Source: Zygnema cylindricum (Eukaryota > Streptophyta > Zygnematophyceae > Zygnematales > Zygnemataceae). Taken from it: DNA of 64,000 bases. The stretch spans positions 134,704 through 198,703 of the forward strand of contig JBBHKE010001770.1 in the NCBI GenBank assembly GCA_037447655.1. Reading direction: 5' to 3'. The stretch's first letter is position 1. Every line of letters starts with the position of its first letter. The position numbers and the translations under genes were made by a program. Below, one piece after another: positions 10,725 to 21,328 of this stretch. The notes below the pieces were generated by a model that had not been told where the DNA came from, did not search any database, and saw only the letters and a list, made by a program, of their open reading frames with translations.

Positions 10725-11460
10725 GGACTTACCAAGTTTGGACTCACGCAGGGTAGAAAAGGTCACACAACTCATTTAACAAATGTTTTGTACTTACCCG
10801 AAGGTTTAGTGAACCCTCTCATTGTACCGCAGATTCAGTGAGTAGGCGGCGGTGTACTTGCGTACAGAGATTCCACAATAAAAATTGTACGATCTTGTGG
10901 TGTACAAATAAGTGAAGGAGAAGTCACGGATTTTATGCAAATTCGTCTAAAATGACGTCGGCCGAAAGTCCCCCCAAATTCCAATGGCATTATTTCGCAA
11001 ATCTTGGAATTGAAAGGCGATTTAACCTTATGGCACCACCGGATGTGTCACACATCCGAGACAAGTTTACGACGGATGATTAAAAATGGGAGCGTGAGGG
11101 GATTAAACTTGGCGTCGGGGGAGAAAATTAATGTATGTGAAGGGTGTAGTAAGGGGAGACAAATCCGAAACCCGCATCCGACTAAGGATCCGATACATCG
11201 ATCTAAGCATCCGCTTAATCTTGTGCATATTGATTTATGTGGGGATGTGAAACCGGAGATGATTGGTGGAAACAAATATATCATGGTGGTGGTGGACCAT
11301 TTCTCCCGCCACATGGGTAATTTTACTAAAACACAAATCCGAAGTGTTTTTACGTTTTCAAGAGTGGCACGTGATGGCCGAAATGCAATGTGAGAGAAAG
11401 TTAAAATCTATTAGATCGGATAATGGAGGGGGATTTCTTGCTTTTGATATTTATTGTTAA
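10725..11460 (+). pseudogene. Element A pre-integrase and integrase fragment
   Basis: Continues element A after solo LTR F. It reads the pre-integrase zinc motif (LWHHRMCHT, CEGCSKGRQ), then integrase LVHIDLCGD and, after a frame change near 11330, SIRSDNGGGF. The WHHRMCH reading replaces the usual second His context, and stops interrupt the stretch upstream of 11004. Confidence 0.75.
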
Positions 11461-12440
11461 GAGTGTGGAATTTCTCACCAATACACCGCATCTTACTCAC
11501 CAAAATCAAATGGTGTTGCGAAAGGAAAAATCGCACTCTTCAAGAGATGGTACGATCCATGGTACATAGATCCGAGAGGAGTATTAATTTGTGGAGCGAT
11601 GCAATGTTGACGGAGAATTATAATTGCAATTGGAGGATTACATCGGTTTCAGGTGATAAAACTCCATAAGAATTGTGGTTTGGCCGAAAACGTACTCTTC
11701 ACCACATTCGGATTTGGGGATGCCGTGCATCGGTTTATATTCAAGCACAAAAGAGGACAGGTAAATTTGCATCGAGGAGTTGGAGTGGTTTTTTTGTGGG
11801 GTATAGCACTAAAGGGAGTCTTTATCGAGTCTATGACGCGATTTGGAATGTCATTGAGGAATCGAGGAATGTGGATTTTCACAAGGATTTATTATCCACA
11901 ATCTCTCGATCGGCTAAGCGACATTCTAATATTGATTTTCACGAGGAATTTGAAATAGGTGATCTTCATGACATTGAGGGTTCGGATTTGGAAATTGATC
12001 CGGAATCCACCTACAATGTTAAGAGGGGGAAAGGTAAAATTGTGGAAAATGTAAATTTTGATAACATTGGTGGGGATTCACGAAGCGAAAATTCCCGAAT
12101 GTCTTCGTGCACGAGGAAATCTTCGTCTTCTAAATCGAGTGGTCCGAATGTAATTGAGGAGGAATCGGCAAAGGAGGAGAAAGAATTTGAGCCGAGGAGG
12201 AGTATGCGAGAAAATAGGGGAAAGAAACCGGCTCGTCTTTCTTTTGACGGTAAGGGAAATATTGAAATTCTTATTATTATATTTCGGCGGCTAGGGAGGA
12301 GGATTTCCTCTTATAGCAATCATTATGCGATAATATGTCGGGCGATCCGTAATCGTATATGGAAGCACGAAAATCATGCAATTGGGAGAAGCATTGGAAA
12401 CCGGCGTGGGAAAGAGAAAATCAATCTATTATCCACAACC
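11461..12440 (+). pseudogene. Element A integrase C-terminus and linker
   Basis: Frame-switching remains. A block near 11454-11660 corresponds to the integrase third-acidic region. About 11673-11900 (WGCRASVYI, GKFASRSWSGFFVGYS) is the integrase C-terminal strand region. A charged linker follows with an RRSMRENRGKKPARL segment. No intact frame spans it. Confidence 0.6.
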
Positions 12441-13873
12441 GAACATTTGAGGAGGTAAGCTTACCTGAGGGTAAAAAGGCTATTGATGCGAAGTGGATTT
12501 TCAAAACTAAAACTGGTGCATCGGGGCAAATAGTAAAAAAAAAGGCTCGGCTAGTTTGTAAGGGCTTTCAACAAAGGGAAGGAGTAGATTATACGGAGAC
12601 ATATGCACCGGTAGTTAAGTTTGATTCATTGAGGATGATTATTGCTATTGCCGCTGCCGGCAAAAAGCACATTGACCAAATGGACGTAGAGACGGCGTTC
12701 TTGAATAGTGACATAGAGGAGGAGGTTTATATGAAAGTTTCGGAAGGAGTAGTGTCGAAGGAGGGGAAGGTATGGCGGTTACAAAAGTCCTTGTACGGAC
12801 TTAAGCAAGCACCAAGGACTTGGTATTTATGATTACACAAGGTCCTTACCGAATTTGGATTTGTAAGAACAGTTTTAGACTCTAGAGTTTACGTAAAAGG
12901 TGAGGGGGAGGATCAAATCATATTTTCTGTGTACGTGGATGATTTTTTGATGATATGTGACAAGTTCACCGTAATCGCGGAATTGAAGGAGTACCTACGT
13001 CTACATTTTAAAGTCACAGATTTGGGGGACGTACGATATATTCTTGGAGTGGAAGTTTTAAGGTACGATAATGGAGATATTAAATTGTCGCAAGCGCAAT
13101 AATGCAAAGAAGTACTAACAAAATTTGCTATGTTGGACTCTAAGCTGGTTTTGACACCACTAGATTCCAAACTTCAATATCGCAAATTTGAGGAGGAGGA
13201 AACTGTCCACGTGCCCTATCGTGAGGCCGTTGGAAGTTTAATGTATTTAAGTGTGGCCACGCGACCGGATATTTCAGCCGCAGTTTCTGTCGTGAGCCGA
13301 TTTTGTCAGGCTCCTAAAAAGATTCATTGGGAGGCCGTGAAGAGGATATTTCGTTACCTTGCAGGTACGGTCGAGATTGGTTTATTGTTTCGATCTGGAC
13401 GGACATCTTTGGAGTGCGTGGGATATTGTGACGCAGATTGGGGTGGAGATTTTGACACAGGAAAGTCAACGTCTGGATATGCTTTTGTTTTTGGCGGCGC
13501 GGCAGTTTCTTGGAGTTCGCGACTCCAACCAACTGTTGCTTTAAGTTCAACCGAAGCAGAATACATGGCGGCGTGTCACACATCTAAGGCGTCGATTTGG
13601 ATCAAGGAACTACTTGGCGAATTGGGGATTTCAATAGGCTGTATGAAAATATTTTCTGCCAGCATGAGTTCGATGGCATTGGTGAATAATCCTGTCTTTC
13701 ACAAAAGGACAAAACATATTAAGATTCACTAGCACTTTGTACACAATTTGGTCACCGTAAAAGATGTTGATTTTTTATATGTATCGACTTAAGAGGAAGC
13801 CACGGATATGTTGACGAAAATCGCGGCTCATGATGTACTTTTAAGGGGTAGACCTAAATTAGGGTTGATCTGA
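12440..13873 (+). pseudogene. pol: Element A reverse transcriptase and RNase H, broken
   Basis: Reads KAIDAKWIFKTK, YTETYAPVVKFDSLR, HIDQMDVETAFLNSDIEEEVYM and LYGLKQAPRTWY, then a TGA at 12830, the catalytic VYVDDFLMI near 12932, a TAA near 13100, and then RNase H (YCDADWGGD, LSSTEAEYMAACH, HKRTKHIKI) to a terminal TGA at 13871. At least three in-frame stops (near 12830, 13100, 13730) and one near 13790 separate the domains. It belongs to a different copia lineage from elements B, D, E, K and N. Confidence 0.85.
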
Positions 13874-13897
13874 TGATTACAAGTTTGAGAGGGGGAT

Positions 13898-14464
13898 TGT
13901 TGAGTCAAAGATTGTAATCGGCCGTCGCGGTCTATCGCGCGGCCGACTAGTATGTCCTATTCAGTCAAAGTTGTAGTCGGCCGTCGCGATTTGTCGCGCG
14001 GCTGGCTAATTTGTAATTACGTCAAGTTAGTGGTCCAAGGTGGTTTTATTAAGTCGTGTAGTGGATTGTAATTTCGTGGTTTCGCGAAGATTGAGTTTGA
14101 CGACGACCAGTTTATGTTTCAATTGGTCTGTACGGTATGTAGGTTCGTTTTATCTTTAGTTGGTTTTGACTGTTCGTGTGAGTTGTACCGGCACTTCTTT
14201 GTGTTCTGTCTATGACGCAATTTCACTTGTACGCACTTAGTGCGCACTATATGGTTTGGTTTGATTTGTAGTTTGAAGTAGTGACATCACGGTTAATGTA
14301 CTATATACTACAGTTTAGTAGGAGTGGGAAAGTTAATCTTTTATGGGATAAAATATCTATGAAATATATTGGCTTTTGTGGACAGTTTTTTCTCGTGTGA
14401 ATATCTTATTGAATGCTTCCGGTGTAGTCTTGCACTCTAAGTTATTTTGTGTAAGATCCTATCA
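13898..14464 (+). repeat. Element A 3' LTR
   Basis: Starts TGTTGAGTCAAAG after the purine-rich tract GAGAGGGGGA (13887-13896) and ends CCTATCA. It is 567 bp and lacks the foreign block found in the 5' copy. Confidence 0.82.
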
Positions 14465-14871
14465 ATAAGAAGACAAAGTTGGCACCAAACACGACAGCTC
14501 GCAATGTAGGTGATGTGAAAACTCCAAGGAGTCTCCAACGTCACCTTTTGTCAGCTAGTAAGTATGCACTCATGACTAAAGTACTCATCACTACTAGCTG
14601 TAGAAATTAAAGGTACATTTTTAGTATTTTCTAGGTCTAAATAGAAATATAGAAAGAAGCCGAGGCAGTCTACCTCTAACTTCTCTCTCCAACTCTCAAA
14701 CTTGTCGCAGTCACTGAGAAATTGGAGAGGGAGCTAGAGCCATGGCTACCTAGACTATCCAGAGGTTTACGGGATATTTATATTAGTTGGGGTTTATTTA
14801 TTTAAAAGGAATGTGCTAGCGACAGGAATTGATCCTTGTACCTACCGGCTCGCAGACATGAAGTAGCCGGT

Positions 14872-15921
14872 TGAAACTCTGAGACCTCCATAAGTCCTCA
14901 GAGTGGACAGCTTCCAAGAAGCCTCTAGGATAATCCTGACCCCTTTGTGTTTAAGCAAAAATAACTGCCACCCTGGCACACAAAAACTCTGACCAACTTC
15001 ACCCCTGTGAAGACAAGACTCCCTTGAGTCGATAGCAAAAAGAATCTCTGAATTTGCTCCCCTGAGCAGTAAGTTATGGAGTGTCAAAGTTGACCTTTTG
15101 TACAGAAGCTCTCTGGGAGAGGGGGTCCTATCTTCTAATTTTTCTAAGTCCTATCTCTCTCACAGACTCTATCTACTGATGTACGGAACCAATCAGAATT
15201 GAGTTCCGTACGCAAAAGTACAGCTGCCGGTGTACTTTATGTACGGACATTGTACGACATGGCCAAAATGTCGACACATGTCAAATCCGGATTCGGTGCC
15301 ATAATCTCCGGAGTTTCCACAATCCAACGGAATTTTGCCACGCGTCATCCGATGTGGCGATGGCCACAAACCGCCGAAATCTTCCTCCGCGATCTCGGCG
15401 CTAATCCCGGCCGTCCGATTAAATTCGGCTTTAATCGTGGCCGTAATAAATACATGCGCGGTATTTGTTTCATTTACGAAACAAATGCGCGGTACTGATT
15501 TATGTCCGTACCGTATGTCGTACATTTACATATTACTGGATCTATGTATCCCGTAATTAATTCTAGTTAAATGGTTTATCGCAAGAATACATATCTAAAT
15601 AAATATCAAACTATATGCTACGTAACAATACCTCTAGACGAAACGGCTAAGGCTACCGGCTACTTCGTGTCTGCCGGCCGGCAGGTACATGGTTCAAATC
15701 CTACCGCCGGCATATACATTTTAATCAAATATATAAACCCTAATATAAAATTCTCGTAAACCTCAGGATAGCCAAGGTAGCCATGGCTCTAGCTTCCTCT
15801 CCAATTTCTCAGTGACTGCGACAAGTTTGAGAGTTGGAGAGAGAAGTTAGAGATAGACTGCCTCGACTTCTATATTTCTTTTCAGACCTAGAAAATACTA
15901 ATAAAACCATTAGTTTCTACA
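14872..15921 (-). repeat. Element D 3' LTR
   Basis: On the + strand runs TGAAACTCTGAGACC to AGTTTCTACA. It contains an inverted repeat around gaaacaaatgcgcggta (15457-15496) and a short tRNA-like stem with ggttcaaatcc (about 15669-15711). The 110-codon ORFs across it appear identically in the other LTR and are not genes. Confidence 0.93.
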
Positions 15922-15938
15922 CTCCCCTTATTTTCTAG
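15922..15938 (-). other. Element D polypurine tract
   Basis: Read on the - strand, AAAATAAGGGGAG directly precedes the 3' LTR and overlaps the gag-pol stop region. It is the expected plus-strand primer, and the same tract precedes the 3' LTRs of E (ending 26457) and N. Confidence 0.8.
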
Positions 15939-18900
15939 TCAATCTTTAATTTCAGACCACACTTCTCCCTGCAAAAAATTAGTTTAGGGGAAGGCACAGG
16001 TTTGGTCATCATATCCGCTACCATCTCACTATCTGGTCTGTACTCTAAACTGATTATTTTGTTTTCTACTTTCTCTCTAACAAAGCTGAGTCTGATGTCC
16101 ATGTGTTTGGCTTTAAAATGGTGTTTAGGATTGGCAGAAATAGCGATTGCTGCCTGATTATCACAAAATATTTTCTGCACACCACTCTTAAGGTGACCAA
16201 GCTCACCGAGCAAAGACTTGACCCACATCAATTCTTTTACAGCAGAGCAAGAGGCCATATACTCAGCCTCCATGGTGGACTGAGCAATAACCTTTTGCTG
16301 TTTGCTACTCCAACAGCAAGCCCCATCACCCACATATAATACATATCCAGAAGTACATCTCCTCATCGGAGCATCACCATAACTGGCATCACTCCAAGTA
16401 GTGATGTCAGTATTCTCCCCACCCAAATGCAACCATAGATCTCTAGTTCCTACCAAGTATCTAAGGACTCTCTTAGCTGCCTCCCAATCCTTCTTAGTGG
16501 GAGCATTTAGACTTCTACTCAGCACTCCTACAGCTGCAGCTAAATCCGGCCGGGTACAATTCATAAAATAGATTAGACTTCCCACTACTTGCCTGTAAGG
16601 AATAGTCTGCATGAACTTCTGTTCTTCAGGAGATAATTCCTCGTCTAAGACTATGACTCCTTCTTCCTCACTCCCCTCACTTCCCTTTTTCAACTCCATT
16701 GGAGTTGTACAACTATTAGCTTTATCCATTTGAAATTTTTCAAGCATGTTCCCTATTGCTTCCTTTTGAGTCAATCTTATAATTTTTCTTTTTCGGTCTC
16801 TCTCTACTTGAATTCCCAAAATATATTTTGCTTCCCCCATATCCTTCATTTCAAATCTCCCCTTAAGATCGGTTTTCAGTTTATTAATTTTTTCCATTGA
16901 TTTACTTAAAACAAGCAAATCATCAACATAAATTGCAATAAATATAAAACCTTCCTCATCTTCCAAAACATAGATTGAGTGATCTGAGCTGATCCGAATA
17001 TATCCTAGACCGGTAAGAAACTCATCAAGCTTCTTATTCCACTGTCGGGGCGCCTGTTTCAAACCATAAAGAGATTTAATCAGTCGGCATACCTTACTCT
17101 CCTCACCTTCTTCCACAAACCCTTCGGGTTGTCGCATGAAGATCTCCTCTTCTAATTCTCCATGCAAAAAGGCTGTTTTGATGTCCATCTGGTGCACTTC
17201 CATGTCTTCCGCCGCTGCTAAACTGAGAAGTATGCGGACGGAGGGAAATCTGACCACCGGGGCAAAGGTTTCCTCGTAGTCAATTCCTTCCTTTTGTGTA
17301 AATCCCTTTGCCACTAATCTGGCCTTGTAGCGCTCGATTGTGTTATCTGGGTTCAGTTTTAGTTTGAAAACCCACTTACAACCGATTGGTTTTCGGTTAG
17401 GTGGACAGTCCACCAGCTCCCAAGTATCGGCTGCCATGATTGAAGCCATCTCCTCATTGATGGCTGTCTTCCACCGGTTTCTTTCTGGACAAGTCATCGC
17501 CTCTCGATAAGTTTGAGGTTCATCTTGATGAGATAGTTTAGTTACCTTGTTATTAACCTGTTTTTCTTGCAGTCTTTTGCTACTTCTCCTCCCTCCCTCA
17601 AAATCTGAGGCCGGAATAGATGGTTCTCGTGGATTCTTTCGAACAAACTCGGCTTCTCCCCTATCCCTTGATTCCGAATCAATTTCCACCACGTCTTCCG
17701 CTTCGAGTAGAGTTGTCACTGGAGTTTCCACAGCCGAGTCCTTTTCGGTCTGATTTGTTCCTGCAAGAATGTCATCGTCTCTAAAACCTGGATAGTTAGG
17801 AAGCTCAAAGTCATCAGAATTTTCTGACTCAAATCTGATTTTTACTGACTTTGTATATTTGAAGGGATCCACAGACTTTCCTTCATCCATAACTACTAGA
17901 TGCTTTACTAAGATTATATCTTCTCTTTTTAGATCATAAACTCTATATCCTTTAACATCCTCATCATATCCTAATAAGTATCCCGGTTTTCCTTTAGGAT
18001 CTAGCTTCCAATTGGACCGATCAGTATCTAGACTGAATACTTGACTGCCGAAAACCTTTAAATGAGATAAATCTGGTTTCCGGCCTGTCCATCTCTCATA
18101 AGGTGTTTGATCTTTTATAGCTGAAGTAAGAACTCTATTTTTGAGGTAATTAGCACAGTTCATTGCTTCTGCCCAAAACCTTTTTCCTATCTTCTTATCC
18201 GACAACATACTTCTAGCACTATCACTTAGTGTTCTATTTAACCTTTCAGCTACCCCATTCTGTTCCGGATTTTCTGGAACTGTCTTTTGGTGTTGAACCC
18301 CATCTTCCCTCAAAAAATCCTCAAACTGGTTAGAAGTATACTCTCCACCATTGTCACTCCTTACTCTCTTGATTGGAGTTTCATGGAGTTTTTCGCTCCA
18401 TGCTTTATATTGTCTAAAACAATCCTCAGCCTCTGACTTGTTTTTCAAAAAATATACTCGGGAATACCGAGACCAATCATCAGTTATAGTCATCATAAAT
18501 CTCTTCCCCCCCGGTGAGGGCACTCTAGCCGGTCCCCAAATATCTGTGTGTACTAGATCTAGAAGTTTTTCTCCCTTGTAGGTGGCTGTTTTTGGAAAGG
18601 GTAATCTGTGTGCTTTACCTTGAGCACACCCACTACAATCACTTATATCATCACTCTCACTGAACTGAATCCCTTCCACCACTCCCATCTTTTTCATCTC
18701 TCTTAACTTATCTAGATTCACATGCCCAAGCCTCTTATGCCACATCATAATATCATAAACACCAGCATAATAAAGTTTCTTCGTTTCATTACTTAAGATC
18801 AGCCTAAACATCCCATGGCTACCTTTCTCAGCAATGAAATAGACATCCTCCTCAAAACTAGCAGTAAAGACTCCTTCCCTAGTGCTAGTGAAAAAACCCT

Positions 18901-20293
18901 TATCATCTAATACTGATGTAGAGATAAGGTTTTTGTTCAGCTCCGGAATAAACAATACATCGGAGAATGTTAATATGGATGTCTTTCCTTCTACTAACAC
19001 TTTCAGATCTACCGATCCTACAAGAGTAGTGGTGACTATCCTCCCATCCCCGTACTCTATCTCTACGGTGGGAATCTTTCTTATCTTAGTGAACAGGTGT
19101 CTATCCTTACACATGTGCATTGAGGCACCTGAATCTATAATCCAGCCTGCTTCACCTTTCAATCCACCGTAAGCACATTTCTGCCTTCGTGGAATTTCAA
19201 CCTCAGTTTTCGCCTCCAACTCCTCATCCAAAAGGAGCTCATCGTCCTCGTCCTCGGATTCCGCCTCAAGTACCTGTGTGACAAGGGCCTTTTTCTTTCC
19301 TCTCGGGGTACCACCGGTCTGCCCCTCCTTTAACCGAAGCTCGGTTAGCTTGGTGCACTCTGCCATATAGTGCCCCGGTTTCTTACAAAAATGACATAAA
19401 CCTTTGGGAGCCCTTGGTTCGAACTCGCCAACCTGTTTTTTCTGCTCCCTACCCCCATAGTTTCCGACTGTTTTCCGAGAATCCTTGTTCCTCCAATCGG
19501 TCGCTGTTGCCAAGGCTTGGCCACTCTTTCCTCCCCTTCGGATCTCAATCGTATTCTCTCGAACGAGAATCATCCCTACCACTGAGTTCCATATCCACCT
19601 TGAGTCCGGCAAGTCCTGCACACGGTTGACTATGTTCTCGAACTCATCAGGTAACTTCATTAGTAAACAGTTAACTTTTTCTTTTTCACTAAGAACTTTA
19701 CCCGCACTCTCTAGCTCCATGAAGAGTGTAGCAAGCTCATTGCAAAAATCCAACATATTTCCCCCTTTGTATACATACTCCTTAACTTTCTGATCAGCCA
19801 ACTGTTGTTGCTGAATCGTACCACTTCGGTACATCTCTATGAGAGCCATCCAAAGATCGGATGCCCTCTCTACCTGCAAATGAGGACATGCAAGTCCTTG
19901 AGTGAGATGGCGTAGGATGAAGTGCTTTGCCGCCATATTGTTGAAGTCCCAGGTTTCAGTATCATTCTCCTCGTTCCTCGGAATAGGTGACATGAATGCT
20001 AAACCAGTTGCTATTGGTGTGGTCGCCTCCTTCTCCTTTCCTTTGTCCACCACCTCTCCTTCCTTTGTTTCCTCCGTTGAAGGTGAATCCTCTTTCCTGG
20101 TGAATCTGCTTCCTTTAAACCCTGGAGGAATTCCAAGACTTGATGGACGCCCCAATCGTCCACTCACTATCCCCCAAAACCTTTTTTCGCATAGAGCTCC
20201 TATCATCATACTTTCCCAGTATATGAAGCCAGTTCCATTAAATATTGGTACCCTAGAGGGTGGGCCCATAACCTGAAACTCTGAGACCTCCAT
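15935..20293 (-). CDS. gag-pol: Element D Gag-Pol polyprotein, intact
   Basis: One open frame of 1452 residues encoding every enzyme of a copia element. Gag is 1 to about 330 with CCHC knuckle C300/C303/H308/C313. Protease has DSGAS at 387-391. The pre-integrase zinc site is H519/H524/C553/C556. Integrase has D584, D647 and E683, with exact D-35-E spacing. Reverse transcriptase is about 960-1240 with D1037 and YVDD at 1122-1125. RNase H has D1302, E1344 and D1378. The start ATG at 20293 is inside the 5' LTR: six codons precede the LTR end, and the primer site encodes part of QVMGPPS. A single frame for Gag and Pol means the Gag excess must come from processing or splicing. No lesion is visible, so it may be functional. 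Confidence 0.96.
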   Translation of the reverse strand: MEVSEFQVMGPPSRVPIFNGTGFIYWESMMIGALCEKRFWGIVSGRLGRPSSLGIPPGFKGSRFTRKEDSPSTEETKEGEVVDKGKEKEATTPIATGLAFMSPIPRNEENDTETWDFNNMAAKHFILRHLTQGLACPHLQVERASDLWMALIEMYRSGTIQQQQLADQKVKEYVYKGGNMLDFCNELATLFMELESAGKVLSEKEKVNCLLMKLPDEFENIVNRVQDLPDSRWIWNSVVGMILVRENTIEIRRGGKSGQALATATDWRNKDSRKTVGNYGGREQKKQVGEFEPRAPKGLCHFCKKPGHYMAECTKLTELRLKEGQTGGTPRGKKKALVTQVLEAESEDEDDELLLDEELEAKTEVEIPRRQKCAYGGLKGEAGWIIDSGASMHMCKDRHLFTKIRKIPTVEIEYGDGRIVTTTLVGSVDLKVLVEGKTSILTFSDVLFIPELNKNLISTSVLDDKGFFTSTREGVFTASFEEDVYFIAEKGSHGMFRLILSNETKKLYYAGVYDIMMWHKRLGHVNLDKLREMKKMGVVEGIQFSESDDISDCSGCAQGKAHRLPFPKTATYKGEKLLDLVHTDIWGPARVPSPGGKRFMMTITDDWSRYSRVYFLKNKSEAEDCFRQYKAWSEKLHETPIKRVRSDNGGEYTSNQFEDFLREDGVQHQKTVPENPEQNGVAERLNRTLSDSARSMLSDKKIGKRFWAEAMNCANYLKNRVLTSAIKDQTPYERWTGRKPDLSHLKVFGSQVFSLDTDRSNWKLDPKGKPGYLLGYDEDVKGYRVYDLKREDIILVKHLVVMDEGKSVDPFKYTKSVKIRFESENSDDFELPNYPGFRDDDILAGTNQTEKDSAVETPVTTLLEAEDVVEIDSESRDRGEAEFVRKNPREPSIPASDFEGGRRSSKRLQEKQVNNKVTKLSHQDEPQTYREAMTCPERNRWKTAINEEMASIMAADTWELVDCPPNRKPIGCKWVFKLKLNPDNTIERYKARLVAKGFTQKEGIDYEETFAPVVRFPSVRILLSLAAAEDMEVHQMDIKTAFLHGELEEEIFMRQPEGFVEEGEESKVCRLIKSLYGLKQAPRQWNKKLDEFLTGLGYIRISSDHSIYVLEDEEGFIFIAIYVDDLLVLSKSMEKINKLKTDLKGRFEMKDMGEAKYILGIQVERDRKRKIIRLTQKEAIGNMLEKFQMDKANSCTTPMELKKGSEGSEEEGVIVLDEELSPEEQKFMQTIPYRQVVGSLIYFMNCTRPDLAAAVGVLSRSLNAPTKKDWEAAKRVLRYLVGTRDLWLHLGGENTDITTWSDASYGDAPMRRCTSGYVLYVGDGACCWSSKQQKVIAQSTMEAEYMASCSAVKELMWVKSLLGELGHLKSGVQKIFCDNQAAIAISANPKHHFKAKHMDIRLSFVREKVENKIISLEYRPDSEMVADMMTKPVPSPKLIFCREKCGLKLKID
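20262..20273 (-). other. Half-tRNA primer binding site of element D
   Basis: The - strand reads GGTTATGGGCCC directly after the LTR end TTTCA. It is complementary to the anticodon arm of initiator tRNA-Met. It lies within gag codons. Confidence 0.82.
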
Positions 20294-21323
20294 AAGTCCT
20301 CAGAGTGGACAGCTTCCAAGAAGCCTCTAGGATAATCCTGACCCCTTTGTGTTTAAGCAAAAATAACTGCCACCCTGGCACACAAAAACTCTGACCAACT
20401 TCACCCCTGTGAAGACAAGACTCCCTTGAGTCGATAGCAAAAAGAATCTCTGAATTTGCTCCCCTGAGCAGTAAGTTATGGAGGGTCAAAGTTGACCTTT
20501 TGTACAGAAGCTCTCTGGGAGAGGGGGTCCTATCTTCTAATTTTTCTAAGTCCTATCTCTCTCACAGACTCTATCTACTGATGTACGGAACCAATCAGAA
20601 TTGAGTTCCGTACGCAAAAGTACAGCTGCCGGTGTACTTTATGTACGGACATTGTACGACATGGCCAAAATGTCGACACATGTCAAATCCGGATTCGGTG
20701 CCATAATCTCCGGAGTTTCCACAATCCAACGGAATTTTGCCACGCGTCATCCGATGTGGCGATGGCCACAAACCGCCGAAATCTTCCTCCGCGATCTCGG
20801 CGCTAATCCCGGCCGTCCGATTAAATTCGGCTTTAATCGTGGCCGTAATAAATACATGCGCGGTATTTGTTTCATTTACGAAACAAATGCGCGGTACTGA
20901 TTTATGTCCGTACCGTATGTCGTACATTTACATATTACTGGATCTATGTATCCCGTAATTAATTCTAGTTAAATGGTTTATCGCAAGAATACATATCTAA
21001 ATAAATATCAAACTATATGCTACGTAACAATACCTCTAGACGAAACGGCTAAGGCTACCGGCTACTTCGTGTCTGCCGGCCGGCAGGTACATGGTTCAAA
21101 TCCTACCGCCGGCATATACATTTTAATCAAATATATAAACCCTATAATAAAATTCCCGTAAACCTCAGGATAGCCAAGGTAGCCATGGCTCTAGCTTCCT
21201 CTCCAATTTCTCAGTGACTGCGACAAGTTTGAGAGTTGGAGAGAGAAGTTAGAGATAGACTGCCTCGACTTCTATATTTCTTTTCAGACCTAGAAAATAC
21301 TAATAAAACCATTAGTTTCTACA
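20274..21323 (-). repeat. Element D 5' LTR
   Basis: Same length (1050 bp) as the 3' copy with about four differences (for example near 20484 and 21140-21160). It carries the gag ATG at its inner edge. No clear TATA box is seen; the position where related LTR L has tataaat reads tgtacaaaa in sense. Confidence 0.93.
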
Positions 21324-21328
21324 CCGGT

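Larger units (their letters stand above)
926..14464 (+). mobile_element. Ty1/copia element A, degenerate, hosts nested insertions
   Basis: An old copia retrotransposon on the + strand. Two related LTRs (926-1563 and 13898-14464) flank a primer site, a two-knuckle Gag, and protease, integrase, reverse transcriptase and RNase H in copia order. The internal region is split at 3318/10725 by solo LTR F, which contains element B. Stops and frameshifts occur throughout. The 5 bases flanking the ends (ggaag and ataag) do not match, so the target duplication has decayed or the ends are recombinant. With insertions removed the element is about 6.1 kb. Confidence 0.85.
14872..21323 (-). mobile_element. 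Ty1/copia element D, structurally intact
   Basis: 6452 bp, - strand, inserted in the 5' LTR of element E. Two 1050 bp LTRs differ at about four positions by eye. The target duplication ccggt (14867-14871 and 21324-21328) is perfect. Half-tRNA primer site, uninterrupted 1452-residue Gag-Pol and polypurine tract are all present. It is the youngest-looking and only apparently autonomous element in the window. Confidence 0.96.

Noticed and set aside
926-14464. Target duplication for element A
   Set aside because: Flanks ggaag and ataag do not match; no shifted 5 bp pair was convincing.
15193-15525. 110-codon ORF in the D LTR, repeated at 20595-20927
   Set aside because: Identical because it lies in both LTRs of D; it overlaps opposite-strand ORFs and has no recognisable domain.
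15640-15715. Complete tRNA gene
   Set aside because: Only an acceptor-like stem and a ggttcaaatcc arm are present, about 40 bases in all; no anticodon arm or D arm can be folded, and copies occur in every LTR of the family.
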